This document shows positions 21,001 to 29,697 of a DNA stretch of 64,000 nt, piece by piece. Positions within the stretch are counted from its first letter, which is position 1. The number at the start of each line of letters is the position of its first letter. Under the pieces are notes generated by a model. It was not told the origin of the DNA and searched no databases. It saw nothing but the letters and a program-made list of their open reading frames with translations. The position numbers were made by a program, and so were the translations under genes. Origin of the DNA: Candidatus Accumulibacter sp. 66-26 (lineage in GTDB: Bacteria > Pseudomonadota > Gammaproteobacteria > Burkholderiales > Rhodocyclaceae); the NCBI GenBank assembly GCA_001897745.1, contig MKUH01000031.1, forward strand, positions 3,333 through 67,332, written 5' to 3'.

Positions 21001-22101
21001 CTATTGCGCCGGACGCCGCGTCAGCAGCAGGCCGCTTTCCAGGTGGTGCGTGTAGGGGAACTGGTCGAAGACGGCGGCGGCGCTGACGGCGTGCGTGGCG
21101 TGCAGGGCGGCGACGTTGGCGAGCAGGGTCTGCGGGTTGCACGAGATGTACAGGATGTGCTCGAAGCCGCGCGCCAGTTCGAGCGTCCGTTCGTCCAGCC
21201 CGCTGCGCGGCGGGTCGACGAAGAGCGTCGAGAAGCGGTAGCCGGCGAGGTCGATTTCCTTCAACTGACTGAAGTCCCGGCTGCCGGCCAGCGCGGCGCT
21301 GATTTCCTCGCTGGAGAGGCGGACCACGGCGACGTTGTCGAGGCCGTTGGCGGCTAGGTTGTGGCTCGCCGCCTGCACGCCGGACTTGCTGACTTCGGTG
21401 GCGAGCACGCGTTCAAAGAGCGGCGCCAGCGCGACGGTGAAGTTGCCGTTGCCGCAGTACAGTTCGAGCAGGTCGCCGCCCAGGCCGGCCGCCTGCGCGC
21501 AGGCCCAGGCCAGCATCTGGCGGTTCACGCCGCCGTTCGGCTGCGTGAAGCTGCCTTCGATCTGCCGGTAGCTCAGCGCGCGGCCGTTCAGCTCGAAGCT
21601 TTCGAGCAGCCAGTCGCGGCCGATCACGATCTTGCGTCCGCGGCTGCGGCCGACCAGTTGCACGCCCAGCGTTTCGGCCAGCCCCTGTGCGGCGGCTTCC
21701 CAGCGCTTGCCGAGCGGCTGGTGGTAGATCAGCGTGACCATCAGTTCGCCGCTCAGGGTGGCGAGAAAATCGACCTGGAAGAGATTGTCCTTCAGCGTGT
21801 TGCTGGCCTGCAGCAGTTCGCGCAGGCGCGGCATCAGCGCGTAGATCGGCTCGGCGACGACCGGAAAGTGGTCGATGGCGACGGGTTGCTTCGGGTCGCT
21901 GGCGGCGAACATCGCGTAGTCCACCCGGCGCTGCGCGTCGTGGAGCATGCGGAATTCGGCGCGCAGGCGGTAGTGCAGCGGCGCGGATGCGATCACCGTG
22001 GGCTGGGCGACGCCGTAGGGCGCGAAGTCCGCGGCGAACAGGGCGACCTTTTCGGCGAGCAGGGCGGGATAATCGGCGGGGACGATGTGCTGTAGCGGCA
22101 T
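21001..22101 (-). CDS. trmA: tRNA (uracil-54-C5)-methyltransferase
   Basis: 366 residues from the ATG at 22101, exactly the length of E. coli TrmA. It makes ribothymidine at tRNA position 54. SAM-binding motif LLELYCGNGNFTVAL, DPPRSGLDERT, the nucleophile-bearing ISCNPQTL and the C-terminal FDQFPYTHHLESG with the conserved Glu are all present. There is no [4Fe-4S] Cys cluster, which separates it from RlmD. The long upstream extension of the frame is a GC artefact containing the 9-base repeat. Confidence 0.95.
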   Translation of the reverse strand: MPLQHIVPADYPALLAEKVALFAADFAPYGVAQPTVIASAPLHYRLRAEFRMLHDAQRRVDYAMFAASDPKQPVAIDHFPVVAEPIYALMPRLRELLQASNTLKDNLFQVDFLATLSGELMVTLIYHQPLGKRWEAAAQGLAETLGVQLVGRSRGRKIVIGRDWLLESFELNGRALSYRQIEGSFTQPNGGVNRQMLAWACAQAAGLGGDLLELYCGNGNFTVALAPLFERVLATEVSKSGVQAASHNLAANGLDNVAVVRLSSEEISAALAGSRDFSQLKEIDLAGYRFSTLFVDPPRSGLDERTLELARGFEHILYISCNPQTLLANVAALHATHAVSAAAVFDQFPYTHHLESGLLLTRRPAQ

Positions 22102-22561
22102 GAAGGGCGGGAAGTGGTGCCGTTGCGCGGGGCGGAACGGGGATGGAACAGCGGGGGCGCAGCGCGCCTGTCGTGTGCACGCCGTGCGATGTTCGTGGCG
22201 GAAGGGCGCGCTGCGGATCGGGCTGTCGGGCCGAAGGCGGACTATACACGGCCCGGCCCGCCCGTCCGTCGATTTGCGCAATTCGTTCGGTTCGCTCAAT
22301 CCGCTCGCGTGGCGTCCGGCGCAATCTCCCGGCGCTCGTCCGCCAGGCGGACGACGGCAGTTGGCGGCACCGGTGCGCTGACGGGCGGCCCGGAGGGGGC
22401 GCAGGTTTGCGTGAGCGCGGCGGCAGGGCCGGCGTCGGAAGCGTGCCCGCCCGGGCCGCGTCGCCCCGTGTGGACGGAGCGGGTGATGCGGGCGATGCGG
22501 GGAATGCGGGGAATGCGGGGAATGCGGGGAATGCGGGCGGACGGAGCGGCTGCCTCTGCGC
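22102..22561. other. 460-base intergenic region upstream of trmA
   Basis: No gene is supported here. TATAGT on the minus strand (22241-22246) could be the trmA -10 but has no good -35. The region holds the 9-base tandem repeat listed separately. Confidence 0.45.
22482..22538. repeat. 9-base tandem repeat, about six units
   Basis: The unit GGGGAATGC (any phase) is repeated four times perfectly at about 22498-22537, preceded by two diverged units (GGGTGATGC, GGGCGATGC). It lies between the stop of the 179-residue gene and the trmA start. Because the unit is a multiple of three, slippage would not change a reading frame; in fact it is intergenic. It looks like a small minisatellite. Confidence 0.85.
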
Positions 22562-23101
22562 TCAGCCGGGCTTGCGGTAGTCGTCGGCGATCCAGGCGCC
22601 GGCGCGCGCCGCGCTGAGCTTGAAGTCGGGCGCCACGCGCACCTGTGCGAGCTCGTCGCCGGCGGCATCATGGGCGGCGAGCAGGGCGTGCGGATCGTAT
22701 TCGTCGGGAACGATGTCGAGCGTGACGCGGATGCGCCCGGCCGGCGTGTCCAGCGTGAATTCCTTGTGCAGCGCCGCGTACAGCTGCTGCTCGTGGCGGC
22801 GCAGCACTTCTGCGGCGGTCTTGACGAGGGTGGCGAAGGCCGCCGCGTCGAGCGGCTTCGGGTTCTTCTTGTCGCGGCCCATGGTCCACGGGCCGACCAG
22901 CGCGGGATCGGCTTCGCCGTCCTTGATCATTTCGACGGCCCAGCCTTCGTCGTCCTCGTTCTTGATGACGCGGGCGGTCCAGCCCTTCTGGCGCCACAGG
23001 CGCGCTTCGAAGATGTCGCAGGATTCGTCGGACTCGGTGAGTTCGTTGCCTTCGGCGGCGTTCGGGGGCAAGGGAGTGAGGGGCGTTGCGTTTTCGGTCA
23101 T
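22562..23101 (-). CDS. Conserved hypothetical protein (acidic, 179 aa)
   Basis: A soluble acidic protein with no signal peptide or membrane segment. Visible features are a Trp-rich middle (LWRQKGWTARV, DEGWAVEMI), the segment GPWTMGRDKKNPKPLD and a helical stretch around residues 88-112. I do not recognise a family of known function. The ORF has coding-like composition, starts with ATG and ends 460 bases before trmA on the same strand. Confidence 0.7.
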   Translation of the reverse strand: MTENATPLTPLPPNAAEGNELTESDESCDIFEARLWRQKGWTARVIKNEDDEGWAVEMIKDGEADPALVGPWTMGRDKKNPKPLDAAAFATLVKTAAEVLRRHEQQLYAALHKEFTLDTPAGRIRVTLDIVPDEYDPHALLAAHDAAGDELAQVRVAPDFKLSAARAGAWIADDYRKPG

Positions 23102-23308
23102 GCGCGGATTTTACCGCCCGAAGGCGTATTGCCGAAATCCGCCGCTCGCCGGGGCGAGCCCGCCGTGGGCGAGGTGCCGTCTGCACGTTGCTCCGCACAA
23201 TTTTCTTGACGGGTTTCCTCGGGGAGTGAAAAGATGCCGTCCGGGAATCGGTTCGCCAAAAAAACAGGATGTCCGGGCAGTAGCGCTCAGGGGATAACAA
23301 GGGGAAAA

Positions 23309-24037
23309 ATGAAAACGCTTTATTCGATTCTCGGTCTGACGCCCGAGGCCACGACGGCCCAGATCGAGTCGGCCTACGCCACCTTTCTGGCGAAACTGCA
23401 GAGCGGGGCCGGCGGCCTCTCCGCCGAGGAGGCCGGCAATCAACTGGTGGCCGTCAAGGAAGCCTACGCCGTGCTGTCGAACCCGGTGGCGCGCCAGCGT
23501 TACAACCAGAAGCTGTTCGCACCGGAAACCTTTCATGCGCAGTCCGCTGCCACGGCGTTCGGAGCAAGCACCGGTGCCGGAAGCACTCCCGGAGGCGGCT
23601 TCGGCATCGCGAAGATCGCCGTGGTCGGGGCCATTGCGCTGCTCGGCCTCTACCTCTACAGCAACAGCGTCAAGGAGCGCGAGCGCCTGCGCATCGAGCA
23701 CGAACACAAGGTGCTGATGAAGGCGGTGCAGGTCGAGGAAGACCGGCAGAACCACAACGCGCAGGTGCAGGACGTGATCCTCGAAAAATCGATCAACCAG
23801 GTCGACGACCGCCAGCTCAGGATGGATCAGCAACACTTCGAGCGCGAATCGGCGATGGCGCAGCGCCAGGAAATGCAGCAGCGGCAGCTCGAAATGCAAC
23901 AGCAGCAACAGGCGCTGCGCGAAGAGGAAAGGCGCCAGCGCCAGGAGCAGTCGCAGCGGCAGCAGCAGATACAGAGCGAGAAGCGCTACCTGCAGCAGCT
24001 GGAGCGCGAGCGCTACGGTCGTGTGATCACGCATTAA
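23309..24037 (+). CDS. J-domain-like membrane protein lacking HPD
   Basis: 242 residues. Residues 1-60 look like a J domain (LYSILGLTPEATTAQIESAY at the start, VAVKEAYAVLSNPVARQRYN at the end), but the HPD tripeptide needed to stimulate Hsp70 ATPase is replaced by a GAGG-containing loop. A Gly/Ser-rich linker leads to one transmembrane segment (about residues 91-110) and then a long Gln/Glu/Arg-rich coiled coil to the C terminus. It may be a degenerate (class C type) J protein used as an adaptor rather than a cochaperone. AAGGGG upstream supports the ATG at 23309. Confidence 0.75.
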   Translation: MKTLYSILGLTPEATTAQIESAYATFLAKLQSGAGGLSAEEAGNQLVAVKEAYAVLSNPVARQRYNQKLFAPETFHAQSAATAFGASTGAGSTPGGGFGIAKIAVVGAIALLGLYLYSNSVKERERLRIEHEHKVLMKAVQVEEDRQNHNAQVQDVILEKSINQVDDRQLRMDQQHFERESAMAQRQEMQQRQLEMQQQQQALREEERRQRQEQSQRQQQIQSEKRYLQQLERERYGRVITH

Positions 24038-24083
24038 GGGCGTTGCCTGCCCGGCGGCGTCCGCCGGGTCGAACGCGCTTCCG

Positions 24084-24120
24084 GCGGCCGGCGCCCAATG
24101 CCTGGGCGGCCGGCCGCTTT
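24084..24120 (+). terminator. Strong GC hairpin after the J-like gene
   Basis: GCGGCCGGCGCCCA pairs with TGGGCGGCCGGCCGC (one bulged G) around a 5-base loop, followed by TTT. A second hairpin, CCCGGCGG/CCGCCGGG, precedes it at 24050-24068. The T tract is short, so this is a weak intrinsic terminator candidate. Confidence 0.45.
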
Positions 24121-24270
24121 GCCTTGCGCCGCCTGCGTTTGGCGTTCCTCCGCCGCCCCCGTACAATTCCGGCCACCTCTCCCGGACGCCCATACCTTGC
24201 CAAGCTCCCGTTTCCTCTCCCTCGCAGCGCATTCGCTGTCCTGCCCGCCGGCGCCGCGCGCGGAGGCGGC

Positions 24271-25431
24271 ATGAGCGCATTTCCGCAAATCCGCTGGCAG
24301 GAGGGCGGCGTCGAACACGTCGCGCGCTGGCGTTCGGAAAGCGGCCTGCCGCCGCCGATCCGGGTGACGGTCGCCGACGACACGATGACCGCCGATGCCG
24401 CCTGGCGCCTGGCCTGCGAAGGCGGCGCGCTGCTCTGGCGCGGCGATTTCCAGAACGCGCGGCAGCTGTTGCAGGCGATGGCCCGGCGCAGCGAGCGCAA
24501 GCCGCAGCGCAAGGCGCGCCAGGGTGGGGCGGCCGCCGCGCCGCCGGCCCCCGCCGACGCCTTTCACCGGCACCGGCTGGCCCAGTCGCAGCGCGCCCGC
24601 ACGCTGGGCATGCTGCTCCTGCCGTTCGACGGCGATTACGGCATTCCGCTGCGTCGCGCGCCCGATGCCCGGGTCGCCTGCGCGGAGGCCTGGGGGCCGG
24701 CCGACGGCCCCTGCGTCGCCTCGCTGCGCGAACTGCTCGGCCTGATCGGCGCGCACGAATGGCGCAAGAAGGGCGTCGCCATTCCGGCGCTCGGCGCGCG
24801 CATCCATCCGCACTACGGCGTTTTTTCGCCGGTGCGCGGCGAATACGTCGAACTCGTCGCCGAGGCGCCGCTGCCCGCCGCGCTCGCCGAATCCAGCCTG
24901 GCGTTCGACATCGGCACGGGAACCGGCGTGCTGGCCGCCGTGCTGGCGCGGCGCGGCATCGCGCGCGTGCTGGCGACCGACCAGGATCCGCGCGCGCTGG
25001 CCTGCGCCCGCGCCAACATCGACCGGCTCGGCCTGGGCGGGCAGGTCGAGACGGTGCAGGCCGACCTCTTCCCCGCCGGGCAGGCGCCGCTCGTCGTGTG
25101 CAATCCGCCGTGGGTGCCGGCGCGCCCGAGCTCGCCCGTCGAATACGCCGTCTACGATCCGGAGAGCCGCATGCTGCGCGGCTTTCTCGCCGGCCTCGCG
25201 GCGCACCTCGCGCCCGGCGGCGAGGGCTGGCTGATCCTTTCCGACCTCGCCGAGCATCTCGGCCTGCGCCCGCGCGCCGAACTGCTCGCGCTGATCGACG
25301 CCGCCGGCCTCACGGTGTTCGGCCGCAGCGACGTGCGTCCGCGACACCCCAAGGCGAGCGATCCCGGCGACCCGCTGCACGCGGCGCGCGCCGCCGAGAC
25401 GACCTCGCTGTGGCGGCTGGCGGCGCGCTGA
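24271..25431 (+). CDS. Class I SAM-dependent methyltransferase
   Basis: 386 residues. The C-terminal half is a Rossmann methyltransferase with motif I FDIGTGTGVLAAVLA (about residues 210-224), the acidic post-I element ATDQDPRAL, and NPPW at residues 278-281, the signature of N-methyltransferases acting on amides or bases (HemK/RlmF/RlmG-like). The N-terminal 200 residues are a basic, Ala/Arg-rich region that would bind substrate. It does not match PrmC or RsmC length and order, so the target (protein glutamine or rRNA) is open. Start ATG follows GGAGG. Confidence 0.8.
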   Translation: MSAFPQIRWQEGGVEHVARWRSESGLPPPIRVTVADDTMTADAAWRLACEGGALLWRGDFQNARQLLQAMARRSERKPQRKARQGGAAAAPPAPADAFHRHRLAQSQRARTLGMLLLPFDGDYGIPLRRAPDARVACAEAWGPADGPCVASLRELLGLIGAHEWRKKGVAIPALGARIHPHYGVFSPVRGEYVELVAEAPLPAALAESSLAFDIGTGTGVLAAVLARRGIARVLATDQDPRALACARANIDRLGLGGQVETVQADLFPAGQAPLVVCNPPWVPARPSSPVEYAVYDPESRMLRGFLAGLAAHLAPGGEGWLILSDLAEHLGLRPRAELLALIDAAGLTVFGRSDVRPRHPKASDPGDPLHAARAAETTSLWRLAAR

Positions 25432-25467
25432 GCGCCGCCGGGTTCGTCGTTTTTTGCGGCGCGGGCC

Positions 25468-25725
25468 TCAGCCCGAACTGCGGGCGACGAAGCCAATCAG
25501 CAAAACGACGTAGAACATCGCGCCGAACATGGCTTGGCCTTCGACGCTGACGATGCGTCGCCCGCCGGCTTTCCCGACGTAAGCGCTCCAGGCCGGGAAG
25601 GCGATCTTCTTTCCGCTGCGCAAGGTCGCGCCGCGCCAGCGGCCTTGCGAGCCGATCAACAGCAGCGTTTTCCCCGTGCAGTAGAAAACGCTCCGGACGA
25701 GAAGCTCCGAAAGGAATTCCAGCAT
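25468..25725 (-). CDS. Small membrane protein, 85 aa
   Basis: A small basic protein with one hydrophobic segment near the N terminus (about residues 5-25) and one at the C terminus (FGAMFYVVLLIGFVA). Between them is a Gly/Arg/Lys-rich stretch. It follows the 154-residue gene by 37 bases on the same strand. No clear ribosome-binding site precedes the ATG and no family is recognised, so it could be a chance frame. Confidence 0.4.
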   Translation of the reverse strand: MLEFLSELLVRSVFYCTGKTLLLIGSQGRWRGATLRSGKKIAFPAWSAYVGKAGGRRIVSVEGQAMFGAMFYVVLLIGFVARSSG

Positions 25726-25762
25726 CGCTTCGACGACGGGTATCGGGGTTTCCCGGATGGCG

Positions 25763-26227
25763 TCAGCCGATTTCGATATCGAGCCGGTGCTCGACAACGT
25801 CGAGGTCGTCGTAGAGCGTGTGGGTGTGCGGGAACAGCGGCAGCTGCGCGCGCGGCGCCGGCGTGGCGCGCGGGGCGGGCACGGGCCGCGCGGCGTGGCG
25901 CGGCGGTTCCGGCAGCAGGCAGTGAAGGATGTCCAGCCATTTGACCTCGCCGCGCGGCAGGGCGGCGAACAGGCGGTCGGCGGTTTCCGGCGCCAGCCGC
26001 TCGGAGCCGCCGTTCTCCGCCACGAAGACCGCGCAGTCGTAGCTGCCGCCGTGCGCCGCGAGGATTTCGAGGCGGTCGTGCACGGCGAGCAGCGCGTTGT
26101 GCAGGCCGAGCTTGCTGGCCGGGTGGATCGAGTAGTCGTTCCAGTGCGGCTCGGCGTCCGGAGGGCGGTCCCGGTCGGCCGGCGCCTCGGGCAGCAGGGA
26201 CGACCAGTAGCGGACGATGAATTCCAT
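25763..26227 (-). CDS. Hypothetical protein, 154 aa
   Basis: Starts at the ATG at 26227 (MEFIVRYWSS); an earlier in-frame ATG at 26278 would add 17 Arg/Gly-rich residues. The core (HWNDYSIHPASKLGLHNALL, then DCAVFVAENGG) looks like a folded globular protein, followed by a Pro/Ala-rich linker and a conserved-looking acidic tail (LYDDLDVVEHRLDIEIG). No transmembrane segment. Function unknown. Confidence 0.65.
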   Translation of the reverse strand: MEFIVRYWSSLLPEAPADRDRPPDAEPHWNDYSIHPASKLGLHNALLAVHDRLEILAAHGGSYDCAVFVAENGGSERLAPETADRLFAALPRGEVKWLDILHCLLPEPPRHAARPVPAPRATPAPRAQLPLFPHTHTLYDDLDVVEHRLDIEIG

Positions 26228-26326
26228 TGCGCGAAGCCCGGGATTGGCGCCGCGCCGGGCGGCGCGGCCGGCCTCCATTGTCCCTGCGCGGCCCGCGCCT
26301 GTCCATGCAAGGGGCGCCGGCGACGC

Positions 26327-27142
26327 TCAGGGCGCGGCGAGGATCCAGGCGGCGATCTGCGTCACCGCCTCGCGCTCCAGCCCGTTGAAGCCGTGGTAGG
26401 CGAAGGCCTCGCATGGATCGCCGCGGCTCCGGCCGCCCTGGAGGGCAAGCAGTTGCTTGCGCGGTACCGTTTCCAGCTTCTCCATCAGGCGCGGGATGTC
26501 GGCGAAGGCGCAGCGCTTGCAGGCGTCCTGTTCATGATGGACGACCAGTACCGGGATGCGCAGCCTGTCGAGCGGTAGCGCCGGCACCGGCCGTGCCCGT
26601 GGATCGCTCAGGATGGTCGCGCTCAGCACCAGCCCGTCGGGGCCGTCGGGCGCCGCGAGTTCGGTGGCGACGAAAGCGGCGGATTGCGTGCCGCGGCTGG
26701 TGCCAACCAGCCATACCGGAGCTTTGGTCTGCGCGCGCGTCCACGCGATGACGGCCTGGAGGTCGGCGACGTGTTCTGCGGTCTGGCGGAAGTTGGCGAG
26801 GTAGGGCGCGCTCTGGCGATCGGACGGCGCGTCGGGGATGACGACGCGCAGACCCTGTTCGGCGAAGAGTTGGCGCGTGCGGACGAGAAAGTTGCCGGCG
26901 CCCCAGCCGAAGGTGTCGGCGGAGGAAATCTGCAGCCCGCCGTGGCCGCCGGCAAGCAGGATGACCGCCGCCCTGGCGTCCGGCGGCCCGAGGACGAGTA
27001 GGCGCTGCGTGATGCCGGGCCGCGTCGGAATGTCGACGACCGTGGCCGCCTCCTGCGCGCCGGCCGCGCCGCCGAGGGCGCCAATGAGCAGGAGGGTGAA
27101 GGCGTGAAGCAGGGCGCGGCTGCGGCGCAGGGCGGTTGTCAT
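26327..27142 (-). CDS. Exported alpha/beta hydrolase
   Basis: 271 residues from the ATG at 27142. The N terminus is a signal peptide (basic RRSR, hydrophobic stretch, GGAAGAQ cleavage region), so it acts in the periplasm. The nucleophile elbow is GTSRG (VWLVGTSRGTQSAAF), the oxyanion region LLAGGHGGLQ, and a late Asp/His pair (VVHHEQDACK, YHGFNGLE) completes the triad. Two Cys in CKRC and one in DPCEAF could form disulfides. The substrate is unknown. The frame runs 34 codons further upstream, but those lack a signal sequence pattern. Confidence 0.82.
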   Translation of the reverse strand: MTTALRRSRALLHAFTLLLIGALGGAAGAQEAATVVDIPTRPGITQRLLVLGPPDARAAVILLAGGHGGLQISSADTFGWGAGNFLVRTRQLFAEQGLRVVIPDAPSDRQSAPYLANFRQTAEHVADLQAVIAWTRAQTKAPVWLVGTSRGTQSAAFVATELAAPDGPDGLVLSATILSDPRARPVPALPLDRLRIPVLVVHHEQDACKRCAFADIPRLMEKLETVPRKQLLALQGGRSRGDPCEAFAYHGFNGLEREAVTQIAAWILAAP

Positions 27143-27298
27143 CGTGGGCTCGTGATTCCATGGGCGATGTCGAACATTAAGCCCTGTCGGGCGCGCGGCT
27201 GCCAAGGCCGGCGTGCGCGCGGCGGCGGTCGCTGCGGAAGGCAATGAGCCGTCGCGCGATGGCCGGTGCGCCGGCGGCGGCCTTGCTTTCTGGCCCCC

Positions 27299-28906
27299 TC
27301 ATTCCGTCTGCGCGGCGTCGGCGTTCCAGGCCGTGACGACGAAGCGCAGGCGGCCGCTAATGCCCGGCGTCGTCTGGCTGTCGAAGGGAATGCGCACTTC
27401 GACCTTGCCGCCGCGGATGCTCTTGGCGTCGATGCCGGTGTCCGCGTTGACGCTGCCCTGGTTCTGCCAGGCGTAGCTGACCTGCCATTTCTCGCCCTTC
27501 GCCGCCGGCGGGACCATTTCGAGGGTGAGCGCATTGCGGAACAGGTAGCCGCCCTCGTAGTGCTCGTTGATCCACAGCTTGCGGTCGATCTCGTAGTCCG
27601 GGACGCGCACGCCGAGCGCGAGGCTGTAGGCCAGCGAGCGGTGCTGCGGATTGACGCGCGCGCGGTTGGCGAGGAAGACGGAGGACAGGTAGAGCGAGCC
27701 GTTCTTCTTCGGCGCCGCGCTCCAGTCGGCGTGCGCGAGGCAGGCGACCGAGTCTTCCTCGGCGGTGCGCCGCGTCAGGAACCAGAGCTTGCCGCGCGGC
27801 GCGGCGAGCACCTCGAACTGGTAGAGCGCGTTGACCTTGCGCCCGGCGCCGGCGGCTTGCTGCACCTGCTGCGGCAGGCGGATCGTGTCGATGTCGACCC
27901 AGACGTCGACGCGCACGTCGCCGAAGAGGAAGCGCGTCAGGTTCTGGTAGGCCTCCTCGCTGTTCACGATGCCGAAGTAGCCGGAGTGCGCGCGGTAGGC
28001 GAAGGCCTTGGCGCACGGCGCGCCGGGCGTGCCGTCGGCCTTCAGGCCCTGCAGCGTGGCGTTCTCGATGCGCACGAGGCCGTCGCTGCCGTGCCCGGCG
28101 AAGGTGCGCGAGGCGCCGAGCGCGACTTCGTAGTCGAGGCGGTTGCTGCCGACCATGCAGAAGACGCGTTCCGGCGGAAAGCGCTCCTCGGGCAGCCAGG
28201 CGACGCTGCCGGTCGCCGCGTAGGCGTCTTTCAGGTCGAGGTAGCGCGCCATCTCGCCGCGGTTGAAGTTGTTCATGTCGGCGAGCGACAGCCACGACGG
28301 CGTGTTCATCCCGGCCATCTCGATGCCGTCGTGCGGCGTCGCGTAGGTGAAGAACTTGTCGACGAAGCGGCGCGCATTCTTCTTGTCGTTCGCCGGGTTC
28401 TGCAGCAGGCCGCGGCAGACGAGGCCGCCCATCGAGTGCGCGACGAGGTGACAGCGGAAGTCGTCGGGCGCGATGCCGTTCTCCGGGTTGGCGCAGACGA
28501 GGTCGCGCACGCGCAGGATCAGTTCGCCGAGCTTGGCCGAGAAGGTCTCGATCTCCGGCGTCCGGCCGATGCCGAGCAGGCGCGATGCCTCGTCGTAGTA
28601 GCGGTAGATGACGATGCTGCGGCTGCCCAGGCGGTTGTCCGGGTCGGCGCTCCACTCCGGGTCGAGGATGTCGTAGCCGTCCTCGTACACGTCGCGGTAG
28701 CCGAAGTCGGAAGCGAGGCGGACGACCGGCGATTCGAAGATGTACTTGCGCGGCTGGCGCGTCTTGTCGGGCACCGCGCGATAGACCGTCGAGCCGAGGT
28801 TGAAGCCGCAGAACGGATCGGCGGTCGTCGCGTCGATCTCGCCCGGCGTCATCGCGTAGCCGCGCACGTAGATGATCGGATGGAAGGGCGTGTTGGGATT
28901 GGCCAT
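27299..28906 (-). CDS. Lipase/esterase-like alpha/beta hydrolase
   Basis: 535 residues from the ATG at 28906, without a signal peptide. The N-terminal part is an alpha/beta hydrolase: IIYVRGYAMT as the oxyanion strand and the classical lipase elbow AHSMGG with Ser158. After about residue 400 follows a C-terminal region of beta-rich character (YLSSVFLANRARV, GGKVEVRIPFDSQTTPG) that may be a substrate-binding or accessory domain. It lies 62 bases downstream of the M15 peptidase gene and is probably cotranscribed with it. The reading frame is open much further upstream through the peptidase gene, which is a shadow. Confidence 0.8.
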   Translation of the reverse strand: MANPNTPFHPIIYVRGYAMTPGEIDATTADPFCGFNLGSTVYRAVPDKTRQPRKYIFESPVVRLASDFGYRDVYEDGYDILDPEWSADPDNRLGSRSIVIYRYYDEASRLLGIGRTPEIETFSAKLGELILRVRDLVCANPENGIAPDDFRCHLVAHSMGGLVCRGLLQNPANDKKNARRFVDKFFTYATPHDGIEMAGMNTPSWLSLADMNNFNRGEMARYLDLKDAYAATGSVAWLPEERFPPERVFCMVGSNRLDYEVALGASRTFAGHGSDGLVRIENATLQGLKADGTPGAPCAKAFAYRAHSGYFGIVNSEEAYQNLTRFLFGDVRVDVWVDIDTIRLPQQVQQAAGAGRKVNALYQFEVLAAPRGKLWFLTRRTAEEDSVACLAHADWSAAPKKNGSLYLSSVFLANRARVNPQHRSLAYSLALGVRVPDYEIDRKLWINEHYEGGYLFRNALTLEMVPPAAKGEKWQVSYAWQNQGSVNADTGIDAKSIRGGKVEVRIPFDSQTTPGISGRLRFVVTAWNADAAQTE

Positions 28907-28968
28907 GGCAGTTTCCTGTAAAGCGGAGGGCGTCGGGAGCGCGGTGCGCTTGATCGGGGCGTCGAGGT

Positions 28969-29436
28969 TCAGGGATACAGCGCCTTCGGCAGCTCGAAAT
29001 GCGGGCCGTCGAGGAAAGCCTTCTTGCCGGCCTTGCGCCGGCGCGCCGCATAGTCGCTGACGATGTTCTCCGGCAGGCTCTGGCTGGCCGTGAAGTCGAT
29101 GTCCCAGGCGGCGCCCCAGCGCAGCGGTACCTGCAGTTCGCGCGCGGCGATGCGCACGGCGTCGGCGATCCGGTAGATCGGCCCCCATTCCCAGCGCGGC
29201 TTGCCGTTCACCCAGGGCACGAGATCGACGGCATGGCCGCTGAGGTGGCGCGAATCCATGGTCTGGCTGGCGCCGCTGGCGACCATGCGCTTCTGCTCCT
29301 CGACGCTGCGCAGGCCGTCGAGCACCGCGAAGCCCTGCACCGTCAGCGCGATGGCGCGCCGGACTACGGCGACCAGATCGGGATGCACGCCGTCGAGTTC
29401 CTTGAGCGATTTCGCTCCGAGCTTGAACTGGCTCAT
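28969..29436 (-). CDS. M15-family peptidoglycan L-Ala-D-Glu peptidase (endolysin-like)
   Basis: 155 residues, the size of single-domain phage endolysins such as T5 Lys. The M15C pattern is complete: SRHLSGHAVD gives zinc ligands His64 and Asp71 (the same 7-residue spacing as in T5 endolysin), and His146 in GPHFEL is the third ligand. Such enzymes cut the L-alanyl-D-glutamate bond of peptidoglycan stem peptides. There is no signal peptide, so export would need a holin, a secretion system or a neighbouring factor. It precedes the lipase-like gene on the same strand. No phage structural genes are near. Confidence 0.9.
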   Translation of the reverse strand: MSQFKLGAKSLKELDGVHPDLVAVVRRAIALTVQGFAVLDGLRSVEEQKRMVASGASQTMDSRHLSGHAVDLVPWVNGKPRWEWGPIYRIADAVRIAARELQVPLRWGAAWDIDFTASQSLPENIVSDYAARRRKAGKKAFLDGPHFELPKALYP

Positions 29437-29697
29437 CGCAAGTCTCCTTGTTGCGCGCGCTGCGGACCGGGGTGCGCGAGGGGAAGAACAAAAGCATATT
29501 CAAGGTAGCAGAAGATTTGCGGATTGCCATGCCGCCGGACTGCACCGGTGCGGGGGAGCGAGGGCGGGCGCGGCGTCGCACTGTGTCGAAGCGCGGGGGA
29601 AGACGGTTATTGCGCCGCACAATCGGCGTAATCCGCGCTAGAATCGGAACCCCTTTTCGCACTCCATTTTTCAAGCCATCGAGCCCAAGGACGCACC

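Noticed and set aside
22482-22538. Possible CRISPR-like repeat
   Set aside because: Unit is 9 bases with no spacers and no cas genes; a simple tandem repeat.
27299-29674. Single 791-codon reading of the lipase frame through the M15 gene
   Set aside because: The peptidase gene in another frame is convincingly a gene, and the lipase fold starts at the ATG at 28906.
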